Notes: generated by a model not told the origin, from the sequence alone. 11,222 nucleotides of DNA from an uncultured Lachnospiraceae bacterium (GCA_934320895.1 CAKRFY010000055.1:1-11222); one strand, 5' to 3'; shown: positions 1-6,597, counted from the first letter of the stretch. Numbers and translations are program-made.

Positions 1-72
1 CAAAAAATAAAAGAATACTGCAAGGAGCAAGACTTCCATTTTTATATTTCCAGTTCCCTTGAACTTAGATAA
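1..72 (+). CDS. C-terminal end of an unidentified protein (cut by window start)
   Basis: Frame 1 is open from the first base to a TAA at 70-72 and gives 23 residues ending in SSSLELR. The next ORF starts in the overlapping TAATG, an arrangement typical of translational coupling, which supports this being the true end of a gene. Too little is visible to name a family. The hairpin-rich DNA that follows suggests it belongs to a mobile element, but that is inference. Confidence 0.4.
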   Translation, partial: QKIKEYCKEQDFHFYISSSLELR

Positions 73-155
73 TGAGTGTTGAGAAATACGAAAAAGATGA
101 GCAGATTACAAAAAATGTTCAGCCTATGAATAATGGCATAGAAGGTGAAATTTGA
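72..155 (+). CDS. 27-aa ORF coupled to the upstream gene by TAATG, possibly a truncated gene
   Basis: The ATG at 72 shares bases with the TAA stop of the preceding frame, and the ORF ends in TGA at 153-155. The peptide starts MSVEKYEKDEQITKN and is charged and hydrophilic, with no signal or membrane segment. Its stop lies just before the non-coding hairpin region, so it may be the first codons of a longer gene lost by rearrangement, or simply a short coupled ORF. No family is recognised. Confidence 0.3.
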   Translation: MSVEKYEKDEQITKNVQPMNNGIEGEI

Positions 156-537
156 TTAGGTGGCTACGCGCAACTCTATCATCGAAGCGGGACGGCAAAC
201 CAGTAGTAAGTCAATAGTGCTACAAACTTGAAGTTGTCAGATTCCAGTTTGTCGAACTGATAAAATCCCTTTAGGAACTAAAGGGCGCACTTCTATACTC
301 TCCTGTCGGAAGTATCGTGCGTCCTGCGGAGCTTCATTCCCGGTCAGCAGAGAAAAGCTGCTTGACCGAAAATGTTTCGTCACTTCGTTCCGTCAAGGTG
401 GCTACACCCCATTGCGCCGCTTATGCGGCTATCCCTTGTGTACTTGCCGTCCGCAAACAGCATAAAATGCTGTTCGCCGCCAGCAAGTTTGAAGGCAAAT
501 AAAATGAATTTTATGGAATAAGCAAATCGAGATTTAT
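156..537. other. Non-coding region with a cluster of hairpins; mobile-element remnant
   Basis: No convincing gene is visible. The stretch has closely spaced inverted repeats: CCCTTTA/TAAAGGG (267-273/279-285), CGCAC/GTGCG with an inner ATACT/AGTAT (286-290/317-321), CGGTCA-GCAG/CTGC-T-TGACCG (341-350/358-368), GCCGC/GCGGC (416-420/425-429) and ACAGCAT/ATGCTGT (457-463/467-473). It is more GC-rich than the rest of the window. Such hairpin-rich spacers are common near mobilisation or control regions of clostridial conjugative elements, so an oriT remnant is possible, but no nic site can be assigned from sequence alone. Confidence 0.4.
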
Positions 538-552
538 GGAGGTGAATTGCGC

Positions 553-705
553 ATGAAAAAATTCAGAACCATTGTTTCTGTTATTGCAATGCTTATTGCT
601 GAAATAGGAGCAACTATGAATAATGCAATAGGTGGAGCTATTCTGTTTTCGATGATTGCTGGAATTGTCTTGATTATCTATGCAATCGATAATCAAGAGG
701 AATAG
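553..705 (+). CDS. 50-aa small hydrophobic membrane protein
   Basis: The ORF starts MKKFRTIVSVIAMLIAEIGA and ends DNQEE. A textbook ribosome site, GGAGGTG at 538-544, lies 8 nt before the ATG, and a rho-independent terminator follows about 50 bp after the stop, so this is very probably a real gene. Two hydrophobic stretches (about residues 6-20 and 26-45) separated by a short MNNAIGG turn predict a two-pass helical hairpin with a positive N-terminus and an acidic C-terminus. It stands alone between the hairpin-rich region and the IS91-like remnant. Its function is unknown, and I suspect cargo of the decayed element. It is too short for most gene callers. Confidence 0.7.
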   Translation: MKKFRTIVSVIAMLIAEIGATMNNAIGGAILFSMIAGIVLIIYAIDNQEE

Positions 706-755
706 GTCAACTTCCCGTTTGTTGAACTGAACACAAAAACTGAATACCGAAAATC

Positions 756-802
756 AGACCGTTGACTGGTCGCACTATGCGAAAAGTTGACGGTCTTTTT
801 TT
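756..802 (+). terminator. Rho-independent terminator after the 50-aa gene
   Basis: Stem AGACCGT (756-762) pairs with ACGGTCT (790-796), followed by seven T (796-802). The loop contains a second small stem, TCGCA/TGCGA. It sits downstream of the 553-705 gene on the same strand. Confidence 0.75.
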
Positions 803-848
803 ACTTTATAGGAAAGACCGTCTTTGGTGTTCTGCTGAATTGAAAATA

Positions 849-866
849 GCCCGCACAAAGGCGGGC
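849..866 (-). terminator. GC-rich hairpin at the end of the minus-strand transposase operon
   Basis: GCCCGC (849-854) pairs perfectly with GCGGGC (861-866) around a 6-nt loop. On the minus strand it lies about 25 nt past the stop of the 57-aa gene and is followed by the weakly T-rich TATTTTC. It could be a terminator or, since IS91-type elements carry subterminal hairpins, part of the element end. Confidence 0.45.
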
Positions 867-889
867 ATGACAAATAAACGGTTGTCAGT

Positions 890-1063
890 TTAGAAGATGT
901 AGAAATCTTCTTCATCGAAATCGTCATCAAGTTCATCATCATTTAAGAAATAATTCATATCCAGAAGTTCATCCTCGCTCATATGGCGAATGTCCTTGGA
1001 CGTCATACCTTCTGGGGGATTTTCAATGTATTTTCTGCGCAGTTCCTTGATATTTGGTTTCAT
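890..1063 (-). CDS. 57-aa acidic protein downstream of the IS91-like transposase
   Basis: On the minus strand, an AAAGGAG ribosome site lies 10 nt before an ATG at 1063. The frame encodes 57 residues starting MKPNIKELRRKYIENPPEGM and ending in a very acidic tail (DDELDDDFDEEDFYIF). The start lies 40 nt after the transposase stop, so the two are probably co-transcribed. The N-terminal half is basic and could contact nucleic acid, while the C-terminal half is a D/E-rich stretch with aromatic residues. I recall similar short ORFs beside this transposase type in clostridia, which suggests an accessory role in transposition or its control, but no function is shown. It is shorter than most gene-finding cut-offs. 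Confidence 0.7.
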   Translation of the reverse strand: MKPNIKELRRKYIENPPEGMTSKDIRHMSEDELLDMNYFLNDDELDDDFDEEDFYIF

Positions 1064-1103
1064 AAATGGAAATCTCCTTTCAGGGAGATTATATCATAAG
1101 AAT

Positions 1104-2126
1104 TTATGCGGAGGAACGTTTTCCACGAGATTTGGACATTACTTTCTCGTAAAGTTCTTCGAGAGAAACGCGCTGGTGATTGTAGTAGAGTTCAAGAAAC
1201 TCCATTTTGTGCTTACAATCAGGACACTGTAAAGGGTCATACCCAAAAGAAGAAGGAATAGCAGTACGCCACTGATTGAAACTACGAAAAATGTGATGCT
1301 TTTCTTTAGCTATAGCACGATGAAGATGTTTGTCAATTTCGCGGTGGCGAGCATAGATCCCACCATATCGAATCATTTTAAAGTGTTTTTCAGGGATGTG
1401 CCTGATTAACCGTTTTATGAAATCTATAGCAGGAAGTGTTTCTTCGACATACTTTTCGTCTTCGTGGCGATTGTAATGGAAGGTAACAAACTCACCGTCA
1501 TATTTATCAATTCGGGATGTAGCTATAACTGGGCGACCGAGATAGCGTCCGATATATTTGACTACGTTTTTAGGATCACATTTATTAGGTTTGGCATAAA
1601 CATAGAAGCCTTGTTTGTGTTGCGAATAACATAAGGCTTTGACCTTCTTGAAAGAGGAGCCAAGCCGGCTTTCCATTTCGTTAAGCAATGCGGTACGAAA
1701 AGCATTTCGGAGGTAAGTATAATTAAAGTGCGTGATATGACGCCAAAAACCATCATCGCTGTGGCCGCCTTCTGAGATGAGACAGTGAATGTGCGGATTC
1801 CATTTGAGATCCCTGTCAAAAGTATGGAGAACCATGATATAGCCAGGAGTGAAGTTTTTGGATTTATTCAATTTAAAGAACATACGTGAAAGAACACTGG
1901 CAACAGAATGGAAAAGACAATGAAGCAGAGATCTGTCCTGAAGGAAAAAATGACGGAGGTTTTCATCAATTGTGAAGACACAGTGTATGTGTTGAACGTA
2001 GACCAGTTTAAAAGACATGGATGTAGTACGTTCCATAGAATACTTGTTACCGCAAGTAGGGCAGAAACGGATGTGGCAGCGAAAAGGAACGAACTTAAGT
2101 TTTCCACAGTGTGTGCAGCCATACAT
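1104..2126 (-). CDS. IS91-family rolling-circle transposase (HUH, two-tyrosine), probably N-terminally truncated
   Basis: The 340-residue product carries the diagnostic order of the family. An N-terminal zinc ribbon (C4/C7 and C22/C25, in CTHC and FCPTC) is followed by the HUH metal site in WNPHIHCL (H112, H114) and the paired catalytic tyrosines in KYIGRYL (Y191 and Y195, four apart). A second CxxC (CPDC) lies near the C-terminus. Known members cut and rejoin single DNA strands at origin and terminus sequences. From memory, complete relatives begin some 30-40 residues before the YGCTHCG motif. Here that part is missing and the upstream DNA is chemotaxis-receptor sequence. No ribosome site precedes the ATG at 2126, so this copy is probably not properly expressed although its catalytic core is intact. 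Confidence 0.85.
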   Translation of the reverse strand: MYGCTHCGKLKFVPFRCHIRFCPTCGNKYSMERTTSMSFKLVYVQHIHCVFTIDENLRHFFLQDRSLLHCLFHSVASVLSRMFFKLNKSKNFTPGYIMVLHTFDRDLKWNPHIHCLISEGGHSDDGFWRHITHFNYTYLRNAFRTALLNEMESRLGSSFKKVKALCYSQHKQGFYVYAKPNKCDPKNVVKYIGRYLGRPVIATSRIDKYDGEFVTFHYNRHEDEKYVEETLPAIDFIKRLIRHIPEKHFKMIRYGGIYARHREIDKHLHRAIAKEKHHIFRSFNQWRTAIPSSFGYDPLQCPDCKHKMEFLELYYNHQRVSLEELYEKVMSKSRGKRSSA

Positions 2127-2129
2127 AGC

Positions 2130-3062
2130 GCCACCAAAAAAATCAATGCTATTAATCTTGCGCAGAATGAAAACCAGAGTCTGGATACTTCTTATCTGTA
2201 CTTTCTGGAAGATTCGTATTTGGAGAAGATTGTAAAAAATCTCGACAACATGGAGAATGACAGCAAAACAGCAAAGAAGTCTGCTTCACTGAAAGAAAAG
2301 AGTGAATTGGATTCTATTACGAAAACGATCACAGAATGTAAAGATAATTACAAACAGATTCGAAAGCTGGCAGAACAGATGCAGCAGGTAAGTGTGGAAT
2401 CAACGCAGTTTATGAAAGAACTTGGCAATGCAAACAGCCGTACCACAGAAGCATTTGCACAGGTGGCACAACAGACGCATACAACGAATGAATCAGTACA
2501 AAAAATTCGTGAGTCGACCGAATTGATTACTTCAATTGCAAGTCAGACAAATCTGCTCTCATTAAATGCAAGCATTGAAGCAGCCAGAGCAGGAGAGGCA
2601 GGCAAAGGGTTTGCTGTAGTTGCAAGCGAGATTCAGAAACTGGCAGAACAATCCAGCTCATCAGCCAATATTATTAACAGCATTATTGAGGAACTGGCAA
2701 ATGAGGCAGAACTGACTGTAAGTATTGTAGATGAAGTGACAGGTATTATGCAGAACCAGCAGGAAAAACTTTCAAAGACACAAGAACATTTCAAGACACT
2801 TGGAAATGGTATTCAAAAGTCCAGCGAGGAAACGGCACATATCAAGTCAAGTACGGGGATCTGTGATGATGCAAGAAATCAGGTAGAGGAAGTGATTGTA
2901 AGTCTTTCTTCAATTTCTGAGGAAAATGCAGCATCGACCGAGGAGACAACAGCATCTATGAACGAGTTAAATATGACGATCGAGCATTTGGTAGAGAAAG
3001 CAAGAGAACTCAATGAGATGGCAGATACACTTGCTGGAGAACTTGAGTTTTTCAGGTTTTAA
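2130..3062 (+). pseudogene. 5'-truncated methyl-accepting chemotaxis protein (signalling domain)
   Basis: From about 2130 the plus strand encodes some 310 residues of a chemotaxis receptor. A long helical region leads to the conserved hairpin tip at about 2535-2660 ([20 protein letters not shown] followed by [18 protein letters not shown]), then the return helix with [20 protein letters not shown] and the end ELEFFRF. In intact receptors this tip binds CheW and CheA. The sensor part, any membrane segments and the start codon are missing. The frame is open further upstream to 1908, but those codons are antisense to the transposase and are not receptor sequence. The break at about 2127-2140 coincides with the broken transposase 5' end, so one event such as insertion followed by deletion probably joined them. 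No promoter is evident. Confidence 0.8.
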
Positions 3063-3202
3063 CATTATCAAGGAAGTCGCCCACTTCTGTTGCGTAGAAC
3101 AATAAGTTGAGATGGGGCTTGCTTGTATCGGAGGGGTATGGGGCTCCTTCTGATATGCTGCGATAGCAGCTGATAGTGTTATGAGTAGGTATCAGAGCTG
3201 AT

Positions 3203-3216
3203 AGCGGATATCCGCT
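3203..3216. repeat. Perfect 14-bp palindrome AGCGGATATCCGCT
   Basis: AGCGGATATCCGCT is its own reverse complement. It lies in non-coding DNA 5 bp from a second perfect 14-bp palindrome. A dimeric protein site is possible, but no adjacent promoter was identified. Confidence 0.5.
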
Positions 3217-3221
3217 TAACT

Positions 3222-3235
3222 CAATGTTAACATTG
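3222..3235. repeat. Perfect 14-bp palindrome CAATGTTAACATTG
   Basis: CAATGTTAACATTG is its own reverse complement and lies 5 bp after the palindrome at 3203-3216. The two sequences differ, so they are not a repeated operator. Confidence 0.5.
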
Positions 3236-3273
3236 TAAAATGGTTGTTTATAGCAATAAAAAATTATTAACGA

Positions 3274-3370
3274 GGCTGTCGCATTAAGCATAATCTATAC
3301 AATATGTAAATGTTAATAACAGATTATTTATTATCTACATATTGTATGAATAGTGCTTCGTGCGACAGCC
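3274..3370. repeat. 97-bp imperfect foldback: MITE-like element or large terminator
   Basis: The outer arms GGCTGTCGCA (3274-3283) and TGCGACAGCC (3361-3370) are perfect complements. Further in, AAGCA pairs with TGCTT, and TACAATATGTA (3298-3308) pairs perfectly with TACATATTGTA (3336-3346). Six T follow at 3374-3379, so it could end transcription coming from the receptor remnant. The unusual length and the matched internal arms also fit a small inverted-repeat element. No target duplication could be assigned with confidence. Confidence 0.55.
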
Positions 3371-3432
3371 CTGTTTTTTAATGGTATGCTAATACCGTTT
3401 GTTGGAAATATGATAGTTAATATATAAAAAAT

Positions 3433-3449
3433 GTCAAATTTATTTTGAC
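3433..3449. promoter_or_regulatory. Palindromic operator candidate, copy 1 (GTCAAA-N5-TTTGAC)
   Basis: The sequence GTCAAATTTATTTTGAC is a perfect 6+6 inverted repeat with a 5-bp spacer. It overlaps the expected -35 region of the promoter for the two-gene operon, where repressors commonly bind. The same half-sites and spacing recur at 5731-5747, just after the operon. Confidence 0.5.
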
Positions 3450-3476
3450 CTTTTAATAACAGAACTTTGTTATACT
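3445..3476 (+). promoter_or_regulatory. Probable extended -10 promoter of the two-gene operon
   Basis: TGTTATACT (3468-3476) matches the extended -10 form TGnTATAAT with one mismatch. TTGACC (3445-3450) resembles a -35 box, but the 20-bp spacing is too long, so the extended -10 would carry the activity. Other TATA-like boxes downstream (for example near 3510-3520) mean the actual start site is uncertain. Confidence 0.45.
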
Positions 3477-3649
3477 ATAATATAGTGAATGGTATAATTT
3501 TGAAAAATATGATATAATATGAAAATATAGTATACAGTAAAAAGGTATATAAAAGTATATATAGTTACCACATATTGTATATTTACAGAATACAAAAGAA
3601 GGGAATAGGAGTTCTCTTGATAAAAAATGAAAAGTAGTGGGTGAATAAG

Positions 3650-4855
3650 ATGTCCGATTTTGATTTTCTAAATGAACATTCTAATTTAAAAATAGAGATC
3701 AATGATGCATTACGCATAGTCTATAGCAATGCTGTTAATGCGGAAGAATATTATACGATTAGTGCTGAAAAGTGTATATCATACATAAGAGAGGCCACGA
3801 CTGAAATATGTAAGATATATTCGATGTGTTATAATATTAATCAGAATTGTCGATGGCTCAATGATTATATTAATCAGAATAGTAATTTTGCATCATATAT
3901 TGGAACAGATGCATATAATAAGTTGTTATATATACAACAGAATAGTAAGTCCGATTATTGCAATAATGCGGAAGCTGTTAAGAATGTTATGTGGTATTTT
4001 TACTGTGCTTGTGCTGATTTACATAGGGCCTTGCGTGGACTGGCAATTATATCCAATAACCCACACTTTATATATGTTTTACCTGCTGTTAAAGAGAGGA
4101 CAGCGTCTGTTAAAGATAATCTTTTTGCATCATTAAGTAAGGCGACTAATGATTTGGCAAATGCACGTAATGGTAAAGCTGCGGTGACAGAAAATTCTGA
4201 TGAGGTGACGGCAGTTATAAATGATTTGATCGATATTGTTAAACAGAGCAATGAGAAGCTGGCTGATCAGGAGAAACTTATCAATAATCTGGCAAGTCAG
4301 TTTGAGTTTTTTAATAAACAGAATTTATTGCAACAACAGGATTATGACAGGACTTATTCAAAAATAAATGAGATATTGCAATTAGTTAAACAAAGTGGAA
4401 GTTCTGCCAGTATAGATGATGTATGGTCAAAAGTAAACACTATTGATGATAAGATTAGGTCGATGGAACAAATTCAGAAGCAGAAATTAAATACGGTTAA
4501 TAATTTTGCGAGTGGCGTTAATAAGACACTCGACAGATTTGTTGATGTTAATGAGCAGTATTTATGTCGGTCAGGAAATGGACAGAGTACGTTGTTGTTT
4601 GTTTTGAAAAAGTTTAGTAATGTGGTTAAAAATATATCTCAGAATGTTGCTGCGACAATTACTAAGTATGAGAAAACTGGCCAATGGACTTATACAAAGT
4701 GTTATGCAGGTAAGGATGTTTTATATAATGAGACAGTATATAACGAGGCGGTATATAACGAGACAGTCACAGAATCTTCTTCTATATTAGAGTGGATTGC
4801 AGATAGGGTTAATCAGGCTGCTGATTTTATCAGGGATATAGATAAAAGGTGGTAA
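3650..4855 (+). CDS. Unrecognised 401-aa soluble protein with a coiled-coil middle
   Basis: I do not recognise this family. No signal peptide or clear membrane segment is visible, so it is probably cytoplasmic. The N-terminal 170 residues look helical, rich in Asn and Tyr, with a Cys/aromatic cluster (MWYFYCACADLHRALRG, about 114-130). Residues about 185-295 look like long coiled-coil helices (heptad-like spacing, many K/E/Q/N). Residues 359-373 are three tandem pentapeptides YNETV-YNEAV-YNETV, and the end is amphipathic and Trp-capped (ILEWIADRVNQAADF to the final KRW). I chose the ATG at 3650, preceded by GGTGA five bases upstream; a GTG at 3641 would add three residues. It is the first gene of an operon, its stop lying 7 nt before the next start. 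The coiled coil suggests a scaffold or sensor partner for the second protein; this is inference. Confidence 0.8.
   Translation: MSDFDFLNEHSNLKIEINDALRIVYSNAVNAEEYYTISAEKCISYIREATTEICKIYSMCYNINQNCRWLNDYINQNSNFASYIGTDAYNKLLYIQQNSKSDYCNNAEAVKNVMWYFYCACADLHRALRGLAIISNNPHFIYVLPAVKERTASVKDNLFASLSKATNDLANARNGKAAVTENSDEVTAVINDLIDIVKQSNEKLADQEKLINNLASQFEFFNKQNLLQQQDYDRTYSKINEILQLVKQSGSSASIDDVWSKVNTIDDKIRSMEQIQKQKLNTVNNFASGVNKTLDRFVDVNEQYLCRSGNGQSTLLFVLKKFSNVVKNISQNVAATITKYEKTGQWTYTKCYAGKDVLYNETVYNEAVYNETVTESSSILEWIADRVNQAADFIRDIDKRW
4724..4768 (+). repeat. Three tandem 15-bp repeats inside the coiled-coil gene
   Basis: Three in-frame 15-bp units (TATAATGAGACAGTA, TATAACGAGGCGGTA, TATAACGAGACAGTC) encode the pentapeptides YNETV, YNEAV and YNETV. 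The unit length is a multiple of three, so copy number could change without a frameshift. Confidence 0.75.
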
Positions 4856-4862
4856 TATATAG

Positions 4863-5699
4863 ATGGTAAAGAATGTTAAGGATATCGACAAACAACAGCA
4901 TATTGAAAAAATGTTTGTTGACTGTATCAATAAAGGTTATGAACACTTTGGGTTTGAGGGTGATTTTTCATTTTTTTTTGATGACAAGGCGCAGATATCA
5001 GAAGATGATATAAAACGATATAAGCAGTTATGTGAAGCATGCAATAGTGACGAATTTTATGATCAGTTACATATGAACGCTGTAATTGGTGGAATAGATG
5101 ATATTGATATATACGAACAATGTATGAGGAATCATTTTAATGATGGGAATGCATTGCCACTTGTAAAGTCGATACGTATCATGGGCAGAAAAAACAAATC
5201 TGTAGAAAATATTTTAAGAAAGGAAATTTGTGAATTTTTAAGTAGCAGGCAGAAACGATCAGAATTACAGTATGTTTCTAATATGGACAAAAAATCTTCA
5301 ATAATATGTGACAAAATACCAAAAGAAAGGAAAGTGGAAGATTTTATAGATACAAAGAGTAAAGAGGAAACATTTAATGAGGCGATTTCACGTCTGATCG
5401 ATGCTTCCGGGAAAAAAGACAGTGATATTTACAGAAAAGCTTTTGTGTCTAAAGCTACTTTTTCTAATATACGGTGTGGTGCTAAAGTGTCAAAGATGAC
5501 TGCACTTCAGCTGTGCATTGCACTTGAACTGGATTATGAACAGACACAGGCTATACTTTTGAAAGATGGAGTGGCATTAGGAAACAATAAATCCGATTAT
5601 ATATTTGAATTTTTTATAAGAAAAGGTATATATGATCTGGATATTATAAATGAAGCCTTGTATGATAATGGTTGTAAAACGATTACTAAAAAGGATTGA
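4863..5699 (+). CDS. Unrecognised 278-aa protein with a C-terminal HTH-like helical domain
   Basis: Residues 1-160 match no family I know; they are hydrophilic, mainly helical and rich in acidic residues. Residues about 167-275 resemble a helical, XRE/HTH-like tail I recall from Firmicute proteins, where it is attached to varied effector domains such as macro domains. The key segments here are FNEAISRLIDASGKKDSDIYRK, cut here as FNEAISRLIDA and GKKDSDIYRKA, then SKATFSNIR, KMTALQLCIALELDYEQTQA and IFEFFIRKGIYDLDIINEAL. The recognition-helix-like SKATFSNIR could bind DNA, but the tail may equally be a protein-interaction module. The ribosome site AAAGGTGG (4845-4852) lies inside the end of the preceding gene, so the two are probably translationally coupled. 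It is a possible autoregulator through the flanking GTCAAA-N5-TTTGAC sites; this is inference. Confidence 0.8.
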   Translation: MVKNVKDIDKQQHIEKMFVDCINKGYEHFGFEGDFSFFFDDKAQISEDDIKRYKQLCEACNSDEFYDQLHMNAVIGGIDDIDIYEQCMRNHFNDGNALPLVKSIRIMGRKNKSVENILRKEICEFLSSRQKRSELQYVSNMDKKSSIICDKIPKERKVEDFIDTKSKEETFNEAISRLIDASGKKDSDIYRKAFVSKATFSNIRCGAKVSKMTALQLCIALELDYEQTQAILLKDGVALGNNKSDYIFEFFIRKGIYDLDIINEALYDNGCKTITKKD

Positions 5700-5730
5700 A
5701 TGTAATAATAAAATAAAGAAAAATTATAAA

Positions 5731-5747
5731 GTCAAAATTACTTTGAC
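5731..5747. promoter_or_regulatory. Palindromic operator candidate, copy 2 (GTCAAA-N5-TTTGAC)
   Basis: GTCAAAATTACTTTGAC has the same half-sites and 5-bp spacer as the copy at 3433-3449, with a different spacer sequence. It lies 31 bp after the stop of the 278-aa gene and before the terminator at 5770-5823. No clear -10 box is placed correctly behind the embedded TTGACG. Confidence 0.5.
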
Positions 5748-5769
5748 GTTATATATAGTAAAAGATGAT

Positions 5770-5823
5770 ATCATCTCCTTATAAGAAAACTGATAAAACA
5801 GTTAATTTAGGAGATGATTTTTT
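5770..5823 (+). terminator. Strong rho-independent terminator of the two-gene operon
   Basis: ATCATCTCCT (5770-5779) pairs perfectly with AGGAGATGAT (5809-5818), with an inner AACTG/CAGTT stem, followed by six T (5818-5823). Confidence 0.85.
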
Positions 5824-5856
5824 GATATAGGAAACTTTGCCTTATATCAAAAAAGC
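5821..5856. terminator. Second hairpin with flanking T/A tracts
   Basis: TTGATATAGG pairs with CCTTATATCAA apart from one bulged base, around the loop AAACTTTG. An A tract follows on the plus strand, which reads as a T tract on the minus strand. Together with the preceding terminator it could stop transcription from either side. The rest of the gap to 5971 shows no gene; its promoter boxes are weak (TTGCAA at 5894 and TATAAA at 5920 are 20 bp apart). Confidence 0.45.
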
Positions 5857-5971
5857 TGCAATATGGATGATTACAGATATGTAAAGCAAATAGTTGCAAA
5901 AATATGGATTTTAAAGTCTTATAAATCTAGGCTGAAAAATCTAAAAGTGTGATACAAAAGGAGGCTAAACT

Positions 5972-6571
5972 ATGGGATTTATAAAGGATTTAGGAGAAAT
6001 AGCTGGAAGCATTGCAGGAGCGGTCATTGGTGGACCAGTTTATTTAGCAGGAACAATTTTTGATAGTGAACTTCTAAAAGATATAGGTGACGGAGCTTAC
6101 CATGTTACAGCAAGAACAGGTAGATTGTTAGGCAACGCAACAGAGGGAGTTGTTGAGGTTGTTGAAGGTACAGTTAATGATAATAAGGAACAGCAGAAAC
6201 AGGGTATCAATAAGGTCATTGACAGCGGCGCTACTTATGCAAAAGGTATGATAAGGGGCGTTGGGAAACTTGCAGAAACAGGAATTGAAACAACAAAAGC
6301 TATTTGTGATGGTGATACTGATAAGCTAATAAAATGTGGCAAAGAAATTATAAAAGTAGCTGCAGTTGGTACTTTAGCTATTGGTGTAATGGATGTAGTC
6401 GATGGAATTGTAGATATGGATATAGACGGGGGTCACGATACACATGCAGATTTTTCTTATGGAGAAAATGCACCACAATATTGGGTAGAAGCACCACATA
6501 CGGCTGCTGGAGGATATTTTAGGACAATGCCAGATAATGATATTACAAATAACATTAGTTATAAGGGATAG
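5972..6571 (+). CDS. 199-aa glycine-zipper protein, function unknown
   Basis: A perfect AGGAGG ribosome site seven bases before the ATG fixes the start. The N-terminus is an amphipathic, glycine-rich segment (IAGSIAGAVIGGPVYLAGTIF, about residues 10-30, shown in part) with GxxxG-like spacing, and a second hydrophobic stretch is AAVGTLAIGVMDVVDGIVD at about 130-148. Between them lie alternating Gly/Val/Lys helices. The C-terminal 45 residues are different: polar, with aromatic YWVEAPHTAAGGYF, which resembles short WVEPH-type repeats in other bacterial proteins. No cleavable signal peptide is clear. Glycine zippers occur in membrane-associated and pore-forming proteins, so membrane association is plausible but unproven. 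It is the first gene of a four-gene operon with a zinc-ribbon membrane protein. Confidence 0.8.
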   Translation: MGFIKDLGEIAGSIAGAVIGGPVYLAGTIFDSELLKDIGDGAYHVTARTGRLLGNATEGVVEVVEGTVNDNKEQQKQGINKVIDSGATYAKGMIRGVGKLAETGIETTKAICDGDTDKLIKCGKEIIKVAAVGTLAIGVMDVVDGIVDMDIDGGHDTHADFSYGENAPQYWVEAPHTAAGGYFRTMPDNDITNNISYKG

Positions 6572-6597
6572 TATTTTATACAAAAGGAAGTGAAAAA

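Larger units (their letters stand above)
849..2129 (-). mobile_element. IS91-like element remnant, truncated at the transposase 5' side
   Basis: The segment contains an IS91-family transposase gene and a small downstream acidic gene, both on the minus strand. IS91 elements move by rolling-circle transposition, lack classical inverted repeats and can be one-ended. Here the side upstream of the transposase start runs directly into a chemotaxis receptor fragment at about 2127-2140, with no room for a normal terIS end. The other boundary is not visible; I set it at the 849-866 hairpin by inference. Confidence 0.55.
3063..3649. other. 587-bp intergenic region with palindromes, a foldback and a promoter
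   Basis: No gene is evident on either strand. In order it holds: a small hairpin GAAGT/ACTTC (3073-3087), a GCTGC-GATA-GCAGC hairpin (3157-3170), perfect palindromes at 3203-3216 and 3222-3235, the long foldback at 3274-3370, the GTCAAA-N5-TTTGAC palindrome at 3433-3449, and an extremely AT-rich leader with several TATA-like stretches (3471-3580). The segment 3088-3156, with the repeated word TGGGGCT, is unexplained. Confidence 0.6.

Noticed and set aside
317..502. 61-codon plus-strand ORF
   Set aside because: It runs through several inverted repeats, has no ribosome site and a composition unlike a normal protein; better explained as structured non-coding DNA.
1908..2126. Open frame upstream of the chemotaxis receptor fragment, apparent start at 1908
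   Set aside because: These codons are antisense to the conserved zinc-ribbon and N-terminal part of the transposase and show no receptor features; the open frame is accidental.
3052..3291. 79-codon minus-strand ORF
   Set aside because: It spans the two perfect palindromes and part of the foldback, overlaps the receptor end, and lacks a ribosome site.
5743..5771. Promoter using TTGACG within the second palindrome
   Set aside because: The hexamer at the right spacing (TGATAT) is a poor -10, and any transcript would start inside the terminator hairpin.
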